A program made the position numbers and the translations under genes. Below are positions 13,659-25,382 of a DNA stretch of 64,000 nt, piece by piece. Origin of the DNA: Xanthostigma xanthostigma (taxonomy: Eukaryota > Arthropoda > Insecta > Raphidioptera > Raphidiidae); the NCBI GenBank assembly GCA_963575645.1, contig OY754465.1, forward strand, positions 60,039,901 to 60,103,900. The letters are read 5' to 3'. Within the stretch, counting starts at the first letter, position 1, and each line of letters starts with the position of its first letter. The notes under the pieces are model-generated. The model did no database searches, was not told where the DNA came from, and saw only the letters and a list, made by a program, of their open reading frames with translations.

Positions 13659-14351
13659 GGAGGTTGATGCGTTACAGTCCCAATCAAAAGTAAGTCGAAT
13701 TCTAAGTAGGAACTTTTCCATAATAAATTTTTACAAAAGGTTATAAGTCGATGGTACTAATAAATTATTGTCATAAAGGCATAAATAAATATATTTTTTA
13801 ATATTAATTATTTCAGTATTTTACATGGACTAATTTTTGAATTTTTTGTACAAAGTTAGGTTAGAAAAAATAAATTTATGTAAATATCTGTATTTTACAT
13901 ATTTTTTGCAGTAAATAATTAAAAAAATAATTAGAAGTAATAAAAATTAAAATTAAATCATTAAAAAGTTGAAAATTCAGTTAAAATTGACAAGAATAAA
14001 AGTCCATAATCGAAAAGTGCTAAGGTTTAATATTTTTTTTTATTGATTAAAAGTCTCCTAATTAAATTGGAGAAAATATTAAAATATGCGTAAGACATCG
14101 ATGCTTTACATAGTTAGTTTTCGGAACTGCGGACATTATTTGGTTATTTGCAAAAAATTAAAATGTACCGTTTGCATGCTAGGTTGACATATTTTCCATA
14201 AGACTATATGTAAAAGTTTTTGTTAATTTTTAACTTTATAAATTTCCTAATGATTTTGGATTTTTTACAGAAAATTTTGTCATAAAAAAATCTATTAAAA
14301 AAACTTTATTTCAGATTTTTTTCATTATCTTCGTAAAACGGCTCAACCTCC
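13659..14351. mobile_element. TTAA-flanked MITE, family GGAGGTTGA (reverse orientation)
   Basis: Ends GGAGGTTGATGCG and CGGCTCAACCTCC, flanked by TTAA at 13655-13658 and 14352-14355. Near-full-length relatives lie at 27922-28620 and 37820-38499 in the opposite orientation, and a fragment at 60151-60545. Confidence 0.85.
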
Positions 14352-14384
14352 TTAAGGATAATTTGTCGCTATGAGAATACGTAG

Positions 14385-14840
14385 AAAATAGTATATTACA
14401 CCACAAGGGCCGAAAGTGTGATATTCTTGCCATGATGCCTGAGGCGAAGCCGAGGGCATCATAAAGCGCAGAGCAAGGTTATCACACCTTCGGCCAGTGT
14501 GGTGTATACTATTTTTCTTCATACCTCGGTCGTAAGCACGCTTATTAAATACATTAATTAATTAATTACATAAAAACACAGATAAATTCCAAGGAAGCTT
14601 TGAATTTATAATACATAAATACACAAATGACAGCTGTTCGCGACTATTAGCTAAAATGTAAATGGGTTGCTATGGAAACGACATCTAAACACCAGTTGAT
14701 TGGTTGGTTTTGCTTCACGACCGCCCGAACGTACAAACTTTCCGCATTTGTGCGTGTAATCCCACCAAGGAGTAAATGTTAGACTTTCTGCTTTACAATT
14801 GGTGCCGAAAGTAGGCACTTTCGATCGAGGTATGAAGAAA
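14385..14840. repeat. Two adjoining inverted repeats
   Basis: 14385-14516: arms share AATAGTATA..ACACCAC and GGCCGAA. 14517-14840: TIR-like ends CTTCATACCTCGGTCG and CGATCGAGGTATGAAG enclose about 300 bp, as in a MITE. Confidence 0.7.
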
Positions 14841-15009
14841 AAACATATATTATTCTGACAAGTCTCCTGAAGCTCCTCAAAAAATTTGGAATTTTTTTAC
14901 AACACCGATCAAAAGTTATAAAATTTTTTAGTTATTGCAAATTTACACGTACTTAAATGAAAAAGGCACGCTTTATATCGAACTAAAAAGTAAAAAATTT
15001 TTTTTTTTA

Positions 15010-15250
15010 AATAAGCTTAATTAAAACAATAATGAATAAAAAATACTAGTATTATTGTGAAAAAAGCGTTGGGCGCTTTGTTCCACATTTTCGTACATCG
15101 AGCGCCCCACGCTTTTTCCACAATAATACTAGTATTTTTTATTCATTATTGTTTTAAGCTTATTTTTAAATTAAAATAAGCTTAAAAAGCGTTGGGCGCT
15201 CGATGTACGAAAATGTGGAACAAAGCGCCCCACGCTTTTTAAGCTTATTT
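15010..15250. repeat. Hairpin and its inverted duplicate
   Basis: Hairpin 1 (about 15010-15165) has stem GCGTTGGGCGCT/AGCGCCCCACGC near 15066-15113 extended outward by more than 40 bp. Hairpin 2 (about 15173-15247) has the same stem with the loop (TTCCACATTTTCGTACATCG) in reverse complement. Confidence 0.88.
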
Positions 15251-15256
15251 TAAAAA

Positions 15257-15720
15257 AATTATTTTTTACTTTTTAGTTCGATATAAAGCGTGTTTTTTAG
15301 TTTTTTTTAAACTATATTTATTTTTCACTTTTTAGTTTGAGGATCTATAAAAGAATTTATTAATCCTGGGGGTCCTAATAAGGATAATGGGAAACTGTTA
15401 TCAAATTATTGCATTGTCATCGGTCCTTGATACGTATGCAAAGTTTCAAATTAATCAGACTTCGGGAAATTGGTGAAAATTATGCTCAAAGATTCCGTTA
15501 CATGCATACATGCATACATACATAGTTAGTTACAACCCAAACTAATATAAAGCGTTTAAAAAAATATTTTTTACTTTTTAGTTCGATATAAAACGTGTTT
15601 TTTAGTTTTTTTTAAACTATATTTATTTTTCACTTTTTAGTTTAATATAAAGCGTGTTTTTTAGTTTTTTTTTAAACTATATTTATTTTCCACTTTTTAG
15701 TTCGATTTATTGTCAAAAAT
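15257..15720. repeat. Minisatellite-like units with ACTTTTTAGTTYGATATAAAG
   Basis: Units of about 75 bp (start ACTTTTTAG, core AAAGCGTGTTTTTTAG, then AAACTATATTTATTTT) occur at about 15257-15345, 15570-15645 and 15640-15710, interrupted by other DNA. Confidence 0.65.
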
Positions 15721-15734
15721 TTGCCGAAAAAAAA

Positions 15735-15850
15735 ACAATTTTTTTTTCGGCGTGGACGGGATTAGAACCCATGACACGTGATTCCGAGAATGACGTCAGC
15801 GAACACCCGTGCTTTAGACCGCACGGCTAGCATCTGTACTTACAGTGCTG
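15735..15850 (-). mobile_element. tRNA-derived SINE-like segment, second type (minus strand)
   Basis: Minus strand shows TAGCCGTGCGGTCTAAAGC (A-box-like, Ser/Leu-tRNA type) and GGGTTCTAATCCC (B box). The 5' side cannot pair with the 3' CCACGCC, so a functional tRNA is unlikely. Confidence 0.6.
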
Positions 15851-16639
15851 GCATATTATACCACTATATAAACCACTTGCTGTAGTCCAAAACGGAGTTT
15901 ACAAACATACATACAAACTTACAAGTGAAACTAATATAAAGCGTGTAAAATAGTAATGCAAAAATGACTATCGTTAATGACTCACCACTAGGAGTTGGTT
16001 CACCCTTAGGTATATAACTGGTTTATTCGATTCATACAATATAAAGGTTTTCGTTTGTGAAATAGTGCAGTGCGTTCGGATTTCGACAGGCTCGTTAATA
16101 CAAGTCGATGGTTACATGTTCGAAAATTAATAATTAATATTAGAGATAATGCAGTGGCGCCCGCTAAACTGTCAGCTTGTCGTTTAAATTTGTTAAATAT
16201 GTATGCAATACAATTGCGTGTTGAAATGACGTATTAAAATCCTATTTCGTTAATTTAGCTGTACATTGCGTGCATCAGTTACGTAAATATGATGCAAGGT
16301 TTTAACTCAACTACTCTAAACTACTACCGGTTTTTCAGCGGAACACGTGACCCTGAAAGGATTTTGAACACTAGTAACTTAAATAAAAAAAAGGTTTGCA
16401 GTCCGGGAGTGCCGGGAGAATTGAAAACTTGAATATTAACGTCTGACGAATTTTCGATGAAAATGGTTTGTATCATAGATTGCATTTTTATGTAGGTACG
16501 ATATTTCAACGCTAGATGTCTAACGTTGTATAAATTAGAGAGTTTTCTCGCTCACCCAGTTCTTACTTTGCCTGACGCGAGTTTAACATTTTTTACCCAT
16601 TACAAAAAAAGTGTACAACGCAGCTAAAGAAGTTTTCAC

Positions 16640-16821
16640 TTCAAAAATAAGTTCATAAACTAAAACCCGACTACTGAAAAGTATGAAACAAGAAAATATT
16701 CTCATCTGAGGATAGCCGTGGTCGTATGCCACCTACCCTAACAAAACATTACATTTTAACAGTAGTAAGCGATCATATAAGCTCTAGGGCAAAGTGCATC
16801 ACGCTATACATCTAGAGAGGC

Positions 16822-16870
<49 letters not shown>

Positions 16871-16960
16871 TGTCATACGACCACGGCTATCCTCAGATGA
16901 GAATATTTTCTTGTTTCACACTTTTCAGTGGTCGAGTTTTAGTTTTGGAACTTAATTTTT
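16640..16960. repeat. Inverted repeat around an (AT)21 tract
   Basis: Arms about 16640-16725 and 16873-16960 share GATAGCCGTGGTCGTATG, reverse-complemented on the right. The spacer holds the dinucleotide run at 16825-16866. Confidence 0.85.
16825..16866. repeat. (AT)21 microsatellite
   Basis: Uninterrupted AT dinucleotides. Confidence 0.97.
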
Positions 16961-16969
16961 ATTTGTTTT

Positions 16970-18130
16970 CAATTTGCTCACCCCTGAGACCAAAATTCAA
17001 AAATAAATGTAGCCTAGTTACCCGGGCCATAATAACGAATCGATTGGCACCTTATTTATCAAAATCGGATGAAGAGTTTAGGCGCTAGGGTGGAACATCC
17101 GTAAATACAAACATACGTAGACTGCTAAACTCATAACCCTTCCTTTTGACTTCGCCGCAGTCGGGTAAAAAAAGATGCGTTAGTTCGTCAACAAATTCTA
17201 GAACTTAAGAAGTTTCACTACTAACACGCGAAAGTCTTATGCATATCTTTTTTAAATTAAATTATTGAAATTAACTCCGTCTAACTTAAATAATGCTGTT
17301 GATGTTTTGTCTTTAACGCGGATTTCCAATAAGTTGATTAAATAAATATTTTTCCTTTCAAGAGGCTTATGTCATTGGCACCAAACATCACGGGCACTAA
17401 CTACAGCTCAATTTTTCATTCTCGGATGGAGGCTAGCGGAGCTTAAATCTGGACATTGTCTATTTAATTTTCAACTTAATTATTAGCAATGGGCGAATGA
17501 AGGAGTTTTTTGGAAATTAGGATAAGGTAGGCAAATTTTGAGCATAGGAGTTTGAAAGGAATTATTGAGGGAAACCATGGAATACCTCAACAAGATGACC
17601 GGTACAGGAATTACCGTTTCTCGGCGAGAAGCAGTCTATGCAAGCGTTGTTACGCTACTGTTTAAGTTTGCATTTACTGAGTTCGAGAAACGGTGTGGTG
17701 TTTGATAGTGCTAACTCTGTTATAGCGAAACACGCGTCGAGGTGCTAATTTTCGTATGTTGGTGTTTCAAATAGCATAATACTGACAATGAAACACTAGC
17801 CACCGCTATTTTACGCTTGCAATGCCGCTCATCGAAAGATTCATAAGGGAAAAGATTAATTACGTCAAATATTTATTTAAATATAACGAAAGAAATATCT
17901 ATTTGCTGTAAACAAATATTTGATAATGAAAATTAATTCAAACCAAATAAAAGAAAATGATTAAGAAGGTTGGGTCAAAAATCAAAATTATTATAATTTG
18001 TTAAAATTTCAAAGAGATATACAACATATCTCAAATGAACATTATGAACAGTCTTCAGTATAAATTAGTGTTGATCCAATAGAATTATGAACAGTCTCAT
18101 TGTTGAAAAAACAAAATTCAAAATATATTT
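16970..18130. other. No gene seen; LINE-like 3' remnant at the start
   Basis: 17000-17170 has motifs typical of insect non-LTR 3' ends (ATCGGATGAAGAGTTTAGG, CTTCGCCGCAGTCGGG). The rest is unrecognised AT-rich DNA. Confidence 0.45.
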
Positions 18131-18149
18131 TTAATATATGACAACAACA

Positions 18150-18844
18150 GAAAACTTCAGAACAACCCTCAGGGTGAAATGGTACGAACACATCTCAAAC
18201 AACGAAAAGAACCTTGGATTGGAACTAGGGTTACCAGATTGGCGGGACTTGGCTCGATTGTGTGTCCCGGTTTTAGGCAAAATGTCCAGCTAAAAATAAA
18301 AAACATGCACCGCCAGAGCTAATAATTCGATTAAACCGTACTAATTTTAAATCTTTTCTAAATACAGAGAAAGATTCTATAATGATAAAGGCGGCTAAGG
18401 GAAATACTAAATATATGTGGCAAGAAAGTGACTTGATAGGTACCATTGACTGTTGGATTAAGCTACCTCTGTTTTTGTACCAATTTCAGCTGTTCAGCTC
18501 AATAGTTCATATTTTCGTTTTTCTTATAACAATAATATCTAAGTAAGTACATAATATTACTTAATTATATGTCGTGTTTCGGTTGATTAATGCAGATTTT
18601 TGTTTTGTCCAGCCTAAAATCCTTTGGTCCAGATATTTTAGAATATTGTCCAGAAATTTTGATTTCCCAATCTGGCAACCCTAATTGGAACTCACAGAGA
18701 TACCGAAAAAGAGGAAGACCAAAAATATCCTGGAGAAGAACTGTTCGTGAAGAAGTTATGGAACAAGGAACTACCTGGATTCAAGTCAGAAATATGGCAA
18801 AAGATAGGACTAGATTCAAAATTTTCGTAGAGACCATATGTTAG
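18150..18844 (+). pseudogene. LINE ORF2 C-terminal remnant split by a MITE
   Basis: 18692-18844 encodes RKRGRPKISWRRTVREEV through a TAG stop, the familiar C-terminal tail of non-LTR retrotransposon ORF2 proteins. The upstream part (about 18150-18225) continues the same reading up to the inserted MITE: TLDWN precedes it and SQRYRKRG follows it once one target copy is removed. It is a dead fragment without the reverse transcriptase domain. Confidence 0.75.
18226..18683. mobile_element. hAT-type MITE inserted in LINE remnant
   Basis: Ends TAGGGTTACCAGATTGG and CCAATCTGGCAACCCTA with exact 8-bp flanks ATTGGAAC (18218-18225, 18684-18691). Confidence 0.92.
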
Positions 18845-19529
18845 AGGAACTTATTATTTTATTATAGAAAATAAGGATTGCAGAGCAGCATTTCTGTCAC
18901 GTTAAATTTGAAACCTGTTCCGTTTAAACTTCTGACTTATCTCTATCTAAATTCTAAAGCAAGCGTAATAAGCATAATATTTTTTGCCTGGCCGCGGTGG
19001 CAAAACGCAATGAGCGTATTCCGTCACATAAACGTAACTCACGTATGAATGTGAGGTTAGAAACGACGACGGTCCATTATATTACGTAATGAAAGCATAC
19101 GGCATTTGTTCAGTGAGTGATGCGCTCTGGGGCGGAGCGCTGATTGCGGTCCATTCATCGCGAGACTTGTGTCCGCCGGGCCATACACACACGTGCGTTT
19201 TGTCTATACTAGTGATTCATAACTACTTTGCCACCAATAAACATCCAGCTGAGATCGTATCCCGTGAATCACAGGAGTTCGAATTATTTTAAGGCTATTA
19301 GTATTAGTAGCAATGGCGTTCGTATTTTGTTGTATTAAAAATAATTTGTGTCCGACTGAAGCTTCGACTTCGGCCACCTTCGGACAAAATTGGCCGGAGT
19401 TTTGACCGAAGCCGAAGGCTTCTAACAAGCGTCGAAATTAAACGAACTGCTACGAATGAGCGAGAGCGCGATGGACGTGGCAACTTCTAGAGATGATTAC
19501 AGTTACCTTTTTGTCTATACAAATGTATA
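18845..19529. other. No gene seen
   Basis: Holds a patch at 19345-19435 built of GAAGC/GGCTTCGG words like those of the 41787-42217 MITE. Otherwise unrecognised. Confidence 0.4.
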
Positions 19530-20480
19530 ACGCTGAAGAGTTTGTTTGTTTGTTTGGTTGAACGGGCTAATCTCAGGAACTACCGGTTCGAATTGAAAAA
19601 CAAATTTTTGTTGGATAGCCCATTTATCAAGGAAGGCTATACGCTATATAATATCACGCTACGACCAATAGAAGCGAAGGATCAATGAAAAATGTTGCAA
19701 AATGTATCTCAAAATGTGTCCGTCCGACAAAAACTTTTGAACGATAACTCCGATCATCATGAAATTTGGACACAACATTCATCTCGGTAAACTAAGATGA
19801 ATGTGCATACTTATGTCCCTCTCCCCCATTCGTTCTTAAACCGGACGGGATCGCTAGTATTATATTGTTGCGTGCCCTTTGATGGGACGACTCTGGAATT
19901 TGTAGAAACTACTAGAAACAACAACAATGGAAAACAGGTAAAAACATCCGACCTGCAGACAATCGCTTGGAGAAACACAAATACATGTAAAGGAAGAAAT
20001 CTCGATTCGTCCAGAACATTCGATAGAAGCGTCGGACGAGACTATAAAAGGCGAGCAGAGTGGGCAAGTCGGGGGCAGTCAGTTATTGGAGCTGTTCGTG
20101 AGTTGTGTTGATACAATGCTCTGGCATTACGACATAAATAATACTGCGAAGATAAATATAAACTTTAGTGAGTGGTTTTACATAAATGATTTATAGTTAA
20201 TAGACAAGTGTGCTGATAAACTTTGTGTTGTGTTCTTGTGATGTAAATATATTGTGTACATAATTTAGTGACTCTATATTCTCTGTTACTTAGTCTTTTA
20301 TTTTATAATTTAGAACTATTAGTTTTATTTCTGTTAAGTTAAAGAAGTAGATACGCTTTCGTTTGTGTGTTTTACTGTTTTGTTAAACATTTATTATTGC
20401 AAATAAATAATTTCCGCCACGGACTACAGCAGTTTTGTTGCAATATATAGTCAATGTAAACCTTTAATTTAAAAGTTTTA
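19530..20480. mobile_element. Dispersed repeat interrupted by a solo LTR
   Basis: 19530-19865 is the reverse complement of parts of 42245-42830 (shared words include ATTCATCTCGGTAAAC and TAGCGCGTTCAAACAAAC-type sequence). The LTR sits at its CCGGACGGGATCGCTAG end. Confidence 0.7.
19866..20442 (+). mobile_element. Solo LTR (plus strand)
   Basis: Begins TGTTGCGTGCC, ends GTTTTGTTGCA, with ATAT on both sides (19862-19865, 20443-20446). TATA box TATAAAAG at 20043-20050. Homologous to 3363-3946. The open frame at 19797-20111 is LTR sequence, not a gene. Confidence 0.85.
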
Positions 20481-21000
20481 AAATCGTTTATATTATTAAT
20501 TGTAGCTTGGAGCAGTTGTAGCCAATTTGAACTGAGTTTCTTACGTTTTTAAGTCTTCGGTTCGGCCAGAAATCGGCCTTCGGCAGCCAAATCTAGCAAG
20601 GAATCTAGCGGCAAAACCAGCCTCTTGTGCAGCGATCTTTAGCGAGAGTATAGGTGATACAGTAACACAGAATCACATAGGGCTTAGCATTTGTGCGACA
20701 GCCTGTAGGTCATGTGAACATGTCATATGCGTGCGTGGATGGGTCCGATCCGTCGCAGATCAGCGCGACCCCAGCGCGTGTAACTGTATAGCATGCCCGC
20801 TGTATTTATTAGCCTATTTATATGTATGCATAGGTACAACATACCCACTACATTGTGTAACTATAATAATACATCATAATATTATACGAACATGGCCACT
20901 ATAGAGACACTTGTAGTGTAATTGTAGTGCATATAGTGTCAGGGTTAGTGCAGGATGGGAGAGAGGACATTGACATTGTATTTACTTCTATTATTATTCA
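20481..21000. other. No gene seen
   Basis: Includes a GC-richer stretch (20630-20790) without a frame or splice sites I could defend. Confidence 0.35.
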
Positions 21001-21002
21001 AA

Positions 21003-21560
21003 AACTAATAAAATATTTTTAACAAAAAAATTGAACTGACTTCAAAATATGCACTAAAAAGTAAAAAATAAAAAAAATAATAATTATTGTTATTTTTGGA
21101 GTCGGTGTCACATCGGAATTCGAAAGTAGCAATTTAAATCTTACATGTCTCTAGTTCTCGGAATAGATTTCATTTTGGCTGACACCGACTCCAAAAATAA
21201 CAATAATAATTATTTTTTTTATTTTTTACTTTTTAGTGCATATTTTGAAGTCGGTTCAATTTTTTTGTTAAAAATATTTTATTTTTCTCTTTTTAGTGTT
21301 AGATAAAGTATAGCAATGGGTAGGCCAAGTATGCGTGCCTTTGAAATTTGAGAGTTTCCCTCGATTTCTCCGGATTCCACCATCAGATCCTGACTTGGTT
21401 CCGATGGGACCACCTCGGAAGTGCACTCTTTCGAATAAAAAAAATTTTGAAAATTGGTCCATAATTGACGGAGAAATCGGTGAACATACATAAAATAAAA
21501 ACTAAAAAAAATATACAGTCGAACATAGGACCTCCTCCTTTTTTGAAGTCGGTTAAAAAT
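21003..21560. mobile_element. Fold-back element, same family as 55135-55620
   Basis: Arms 21003-21115 and 21180-21290 are reverse complements (AAAATATTTTTAACAAAAA, AAGTAAAAAATAAA, GGAGTCGGTGTCA). A shared tail follows with TCAGATCCTGACTTGGTTC and ends near AAGTCGGTTAAAAAT. Confidence 0.85.
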
Positions 21561-21599
21561 TTGTATCAAATCGGGCACAATTACTTGATAATGTTGGAT

Positions 21600-22690
21600 T
21601 TATTTAGCAATTTAACATATTATAATGACATTTTGTAAAAATAATATTATGTAAAAGTAAGTAAATAAATAAATAAAAAATAAATGGACGTTCGGTTATG
21701 TAGTGAGGCCTAATATTTTGACGAATGTGACAAGTTCTTAAAAACGAGAGTTAGCGAGTTTTAACAGTCACATGAGTCATAATATCGTCACGCACGGGAT
21801 ATATTAGATATATAATATTTTTTGCACATAAAATAGCTGATTTCCACTTGATTTTCAAAATTTTGGGTAGGTATGCCTGGGTTATACAAGCACACACAAA
21901 AGCATTCAGCTGAGAAAGTTATGCGTGTGAATAAGGGATCATATTGAACAGCTGATGAACAGTCACCTTAAAAAAACGGTTATAACTCTAAAACTTGACA
22001 TCACCGTAGTCGGGCTATAACTATAACTATACAATTTACAAATGTGTTTTACTAAAAATAAAACTTTCAACTTTGAAACAAAAACCTTTCCGGCCATCTG
22101 TACTTAAAGGGAAGTTAAATGAAGGGGAGGGAGAGGAATGTCATCTCCAGAGTGTCATTTTTTAGCCAAATTGAACAGCTGCAACGCCGATGCAGAAGTG
22201 CGTCGTCCCCTTCCAACAAAAACGTTACAAAAGTATTACGAGAGTTCCACCTGATTGAGAAATGGGGCGCAACCGAGGGTCGAGCGGTGTTTGCAACCGA
22301 ATATATCAAACAACAATGTACATAATTTAGACAGAGCCTCCGCCCCCCCCGTAGAGGTCGGGATACGGTATATAAACTATTAAATAATCATAAGACAAGT
22401 GCAAATGAATGCGGTCGTTGAGTGGCTAATAAAAAAGCGTGCGCCCCCGTTCATGTTTATTTAATACTATTGTATTATAGACGTCTGTCAGTGATACCAC
22501 TACAGAACATCGGACACCAACGCGTTACGCACTTGTTTTTATACAGCATCTGTGCAACAAATTGTAAGTTATATTCTCGTTTTCAAACTTACAAAGGGTC
22601 AGTTGATCCATCTCTTAGTTGTAGGTACAGTCGGATACAAATTTTAGTTTTTGAATTATTGACATTAGGATATTATATTCACAATATTAA
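21600..22690. other. No gene seen
   Basis: AT-rich DNA; short overlapping frames on both strands at 22115-22325 have no recognisable domain. Confidence 0.4.
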
Positions 22691-22706
22691 TTTATCTATA
22701 TAGGTA

Positions 22707-23480
22707 TACAGGGTGTCCCATTAAGAATGGGACATAAAACAACCGCAGATTCTCCAATTCAAAATAAAACGATTAAGCGAAATATGCTTAGATAAAATGT
22801 TACTCGCTCTACCAGTGGCGTACGGCAGGAGTAAGTAATGCTTGTACCCCTTCTAAATGTTACGCCGCTGTCTAAATTTTAATTTTGACTATAATTTTAA
22901 TTTTTTCGATATTTTCTAAGTCAATAATGTACACTTGTTAGTTTGTTGTAAAGTCATTGGTTTTTGAGATATTCGCAGTTAAAGATAGATAGACATGTAC
23001 TTTTTATTTGTATTATTATTAATAATAATATTCATTTTTACAATTTTGTCTTAAAAAAACTGCGAATATCTCGAAAACCAATGACTTTACAACAAACTAA
23101 CAAGTGTACATTATTGACTTAGAAAATATCAAAAAAATTAAAATTATAGTCAAAATCAAAATTTAGACAGCGGCGTAACATTTAGAAGGGGTACAAGCAT
23201 TACTTACTCCTGCCGTACGCCACTGGTAGAGCGTACTGAACTAATTTTTTTATTGTCAGGTGCATTTTATGATATTTAACAAGTGTGCCGATTTGAGTAA
23301 AATTATACGGTGTATTAAAAAAATTATGGACATTAATAATTTTTCTGTTTTCAACTTCAACACCCTGTATTTCGGAAACGAGTAACATTTTATCTAAGCA
23401 TATTTCGCTTAATCGTTTTATTTTGAATTGGAGAATCTGCGGTTGTTCTATGTCCTATTCTTAATGGGACACCCTGCATA
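22707..23480. mobile_element. Fold-back element with ACAGGGTGTCCCATTAA ends
   Basis: Left end ACAGGGTGTCCCATTAAG and right end CTTAATGGGACACCCTG. Arms match to a centre near 23010-23040. The right arm has about 150 extra bases (about 23236-23385) that the left arm lacks. Confidence 0.88.
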
Positions 23481-24175
23481 TAAAATTTCGGCGTCCATGT
23501 GTTCGTTATGGGGAATTGTAAAACGCTCGAATAAAAAAAAAATTTGGTGAATAACTTGAGATATTAAAATAATAGTTGGGTGACTAAATTACTAAGTGAG
23601 CGACTAAAATGCCTTCGGTAATTTTTAAGCAGATATCTTCTTTTGTTTTTACTTTTTATTATTTTTTTTTCACTTTGAGACTACAACTTAAAACTCACAT
23701 TTTCATGAAGATTGAAAACCACCGCTTTTTTTGATAAATATGGGTATGCGAATTGTCTCGCAGTGAAACGCGATGGGGCAAAGGTGACAATCAGGACAAT
23801 CTAGTCACCAACCTTCTGGAGTTCATAAGGAGATCCAAACTATTGGAGGACTAGATCCAGGACAAGGGGGAGCACAAAAATTCTTTTGGGATGACGCACA
23901 TAACGGACTATTAAGCAATAACCCCTAATTTATTCAGTCATTCATACACTAAACTAACATCATTAATCCCTTGAGAACGCTCTGAAGGGTGCCTTAAATT
24001 TAAGAGTGCTTGCATATTTTTATTTTTTAATCATCGATACAAAAATTGAGAGTTTCAATCGAAGTTATTTTCTTTGTTACATAAGTATATGATAGGTTAT
24101 AAAATGAATCAAAAATTTTGTGTTTCGTAAAAACTTCACCGACTTTTGTTAATTTCTGATTGTGAACTGTAAGAC
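23481..24175. other. No separate feature; possible 3' UTR of the minus-strand gene
   Basis: Lies directly downstream of the minus-strand stop at 24176. Nothing decisive is visible. Confidence 0.3.
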
Positions 24176-24482
24176 TTATTTAAGAAGATACTGCAAAGTC
24201 TGATTGAGCAGTTGTTGCGAATGGACGGCCATCCTTCGCTTCAGAAACAGATCTTCCTCATCGGAATATTCGTGAAAGTTTTCCCACGTTGCAAGGATCT
24301 GTTTAATCCTGTCAGCGCCGTATTTGGTGCCTTGATCTCCGTGCTTGATGAGTTCCTCAGGTTCTGGATTGAAGTTGACGATTTCGAATTTGTTTTTCTC
24401 GCACCACAAAATAAGCCACTCCTTTTTCCTCTTGTCATCCGGCCATTTTTCAATCGCTACCACACTGTTCACAGGCGAACAT
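24176..24482 (-). CDS. Terminal coding exon of an unrecognised minus-strand gene
   Basis: Reads from an acceptor (CATTTTCAG on the minus strand) at 24483 to a TAA stop at 24176, about 101 residues. It is charged and low in repeats: KWPDDKRKKEWLILWCEKNK, then a Pro/Glu patch and a C-terminal helix-like LLNQTLQYLLK. The exon begins one base into phase 2, exactly as the upstream exon requires, and the split codon gives Arg. I do not recognise the family. Codon use is balanced and no transposon boundary is visible, so it is probably a host gene. Confidence 0.65.
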
Positions 24483-24815
24483 CTGAAAATGAGCTAAATG
24501 TATTTTCCTGTCCCATAAACTTGGGTGGGTTAACTTTTTTTGTATATTTTTTAATGAATGTATGACACCTCAAGATTATTGTGTCAAATTTTCAAGTAGA
24601 TTGGAGCAAAATTAACAGAGTTATGAGTATTTGAGCATCCGTTGTTCCAGGCCAGTTTTCTATACCTGCAACAAACGTTTTTCTGAAACCTGTCATCTTT
24701 GAAGTCGGTGCCCACTGTAGCTCAAAGTCTACTGCATCGATCCTTTTGAAATTTTGCACACTCTTTCTTTACACAAATGATGTGGTAATGACGTCGAGTT
24801 TTTTTTAAGAAATTA

Positions 24816-25283
24816 CAGTATAAACTCCATTTAACGTCACTCGATATAACGACAAACTCCGTAAGACGTCGAAATTACATAACTGTAGTTGGTTTACCTT
24901 GTCGCTCATACAATGATACACTCTAAATAACGACACACCCACTCTTAATAACGACAACAATACGTCATCATTAAGCAATAAACAGTACTTGTTTGTTATT
25001 TTGTTGCTTTGTTGTCGGCATCATGCGTACCGAAGATTCTAAGAGAGTCGTTCTTTTGTTTTTTGGGATTATCTTTCATATGTTTAGCTCACCTGCTTAT
25101 CGATAAGTTATCATATTCTTAGTTGCCCACAAACTGTTGTAAATTTTATATATTATGAGTATAGTAAATATTATAATAAAAAAATATTTATGGATTATTT
25201 CTTCTTTCCGTTTAACGACAACTCTCAATAACGCCACAAATTGCACGCAGTCCCCTGGGTGTCGCTATATAGAGTTTACACTG
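24816..25283. mobile_element. pogo/Tigger-like MITE with TA flanks
   Basis: Ends CAGTATAAACTCCATTTAACG and CGCTATATAGAGTTTACACTG, flanked by TA (24814-24815, 25284-25285). It lies in the intron of the minus-strand gene. Confidence 0.75.
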
Positions 25284-25382
25284 TACTTCGAAAAAAGAGA
25301 CGCAGATATATTTTCCATACGCTTTATTATTGCCTTTGCTCACCGCGCATTGAGTAAATAGACAAAAATGCTTCATATAGTA

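Noticed and set aside
18590..18691. N-terminal part of the open frame at 18590-18844 as coding
   Set aside because: It is MITE sequence; only the part after 18691 is LINE-derived.
19797..20111. 104-codon frame as a gene
   Set aside because: It overlaps the solo LTR and reads LTR sequence.
20630..20790. GC-richer patch as a promoter or 5' exon
   Set aside because: No frame, initiator or splice donor that could be tied to a neighbouring gene.
24212..24565. 117-codon plus-strand frame
   Set aside because: Antisense shadow of the minus-strand terminal exon, which has better splice and phase support.
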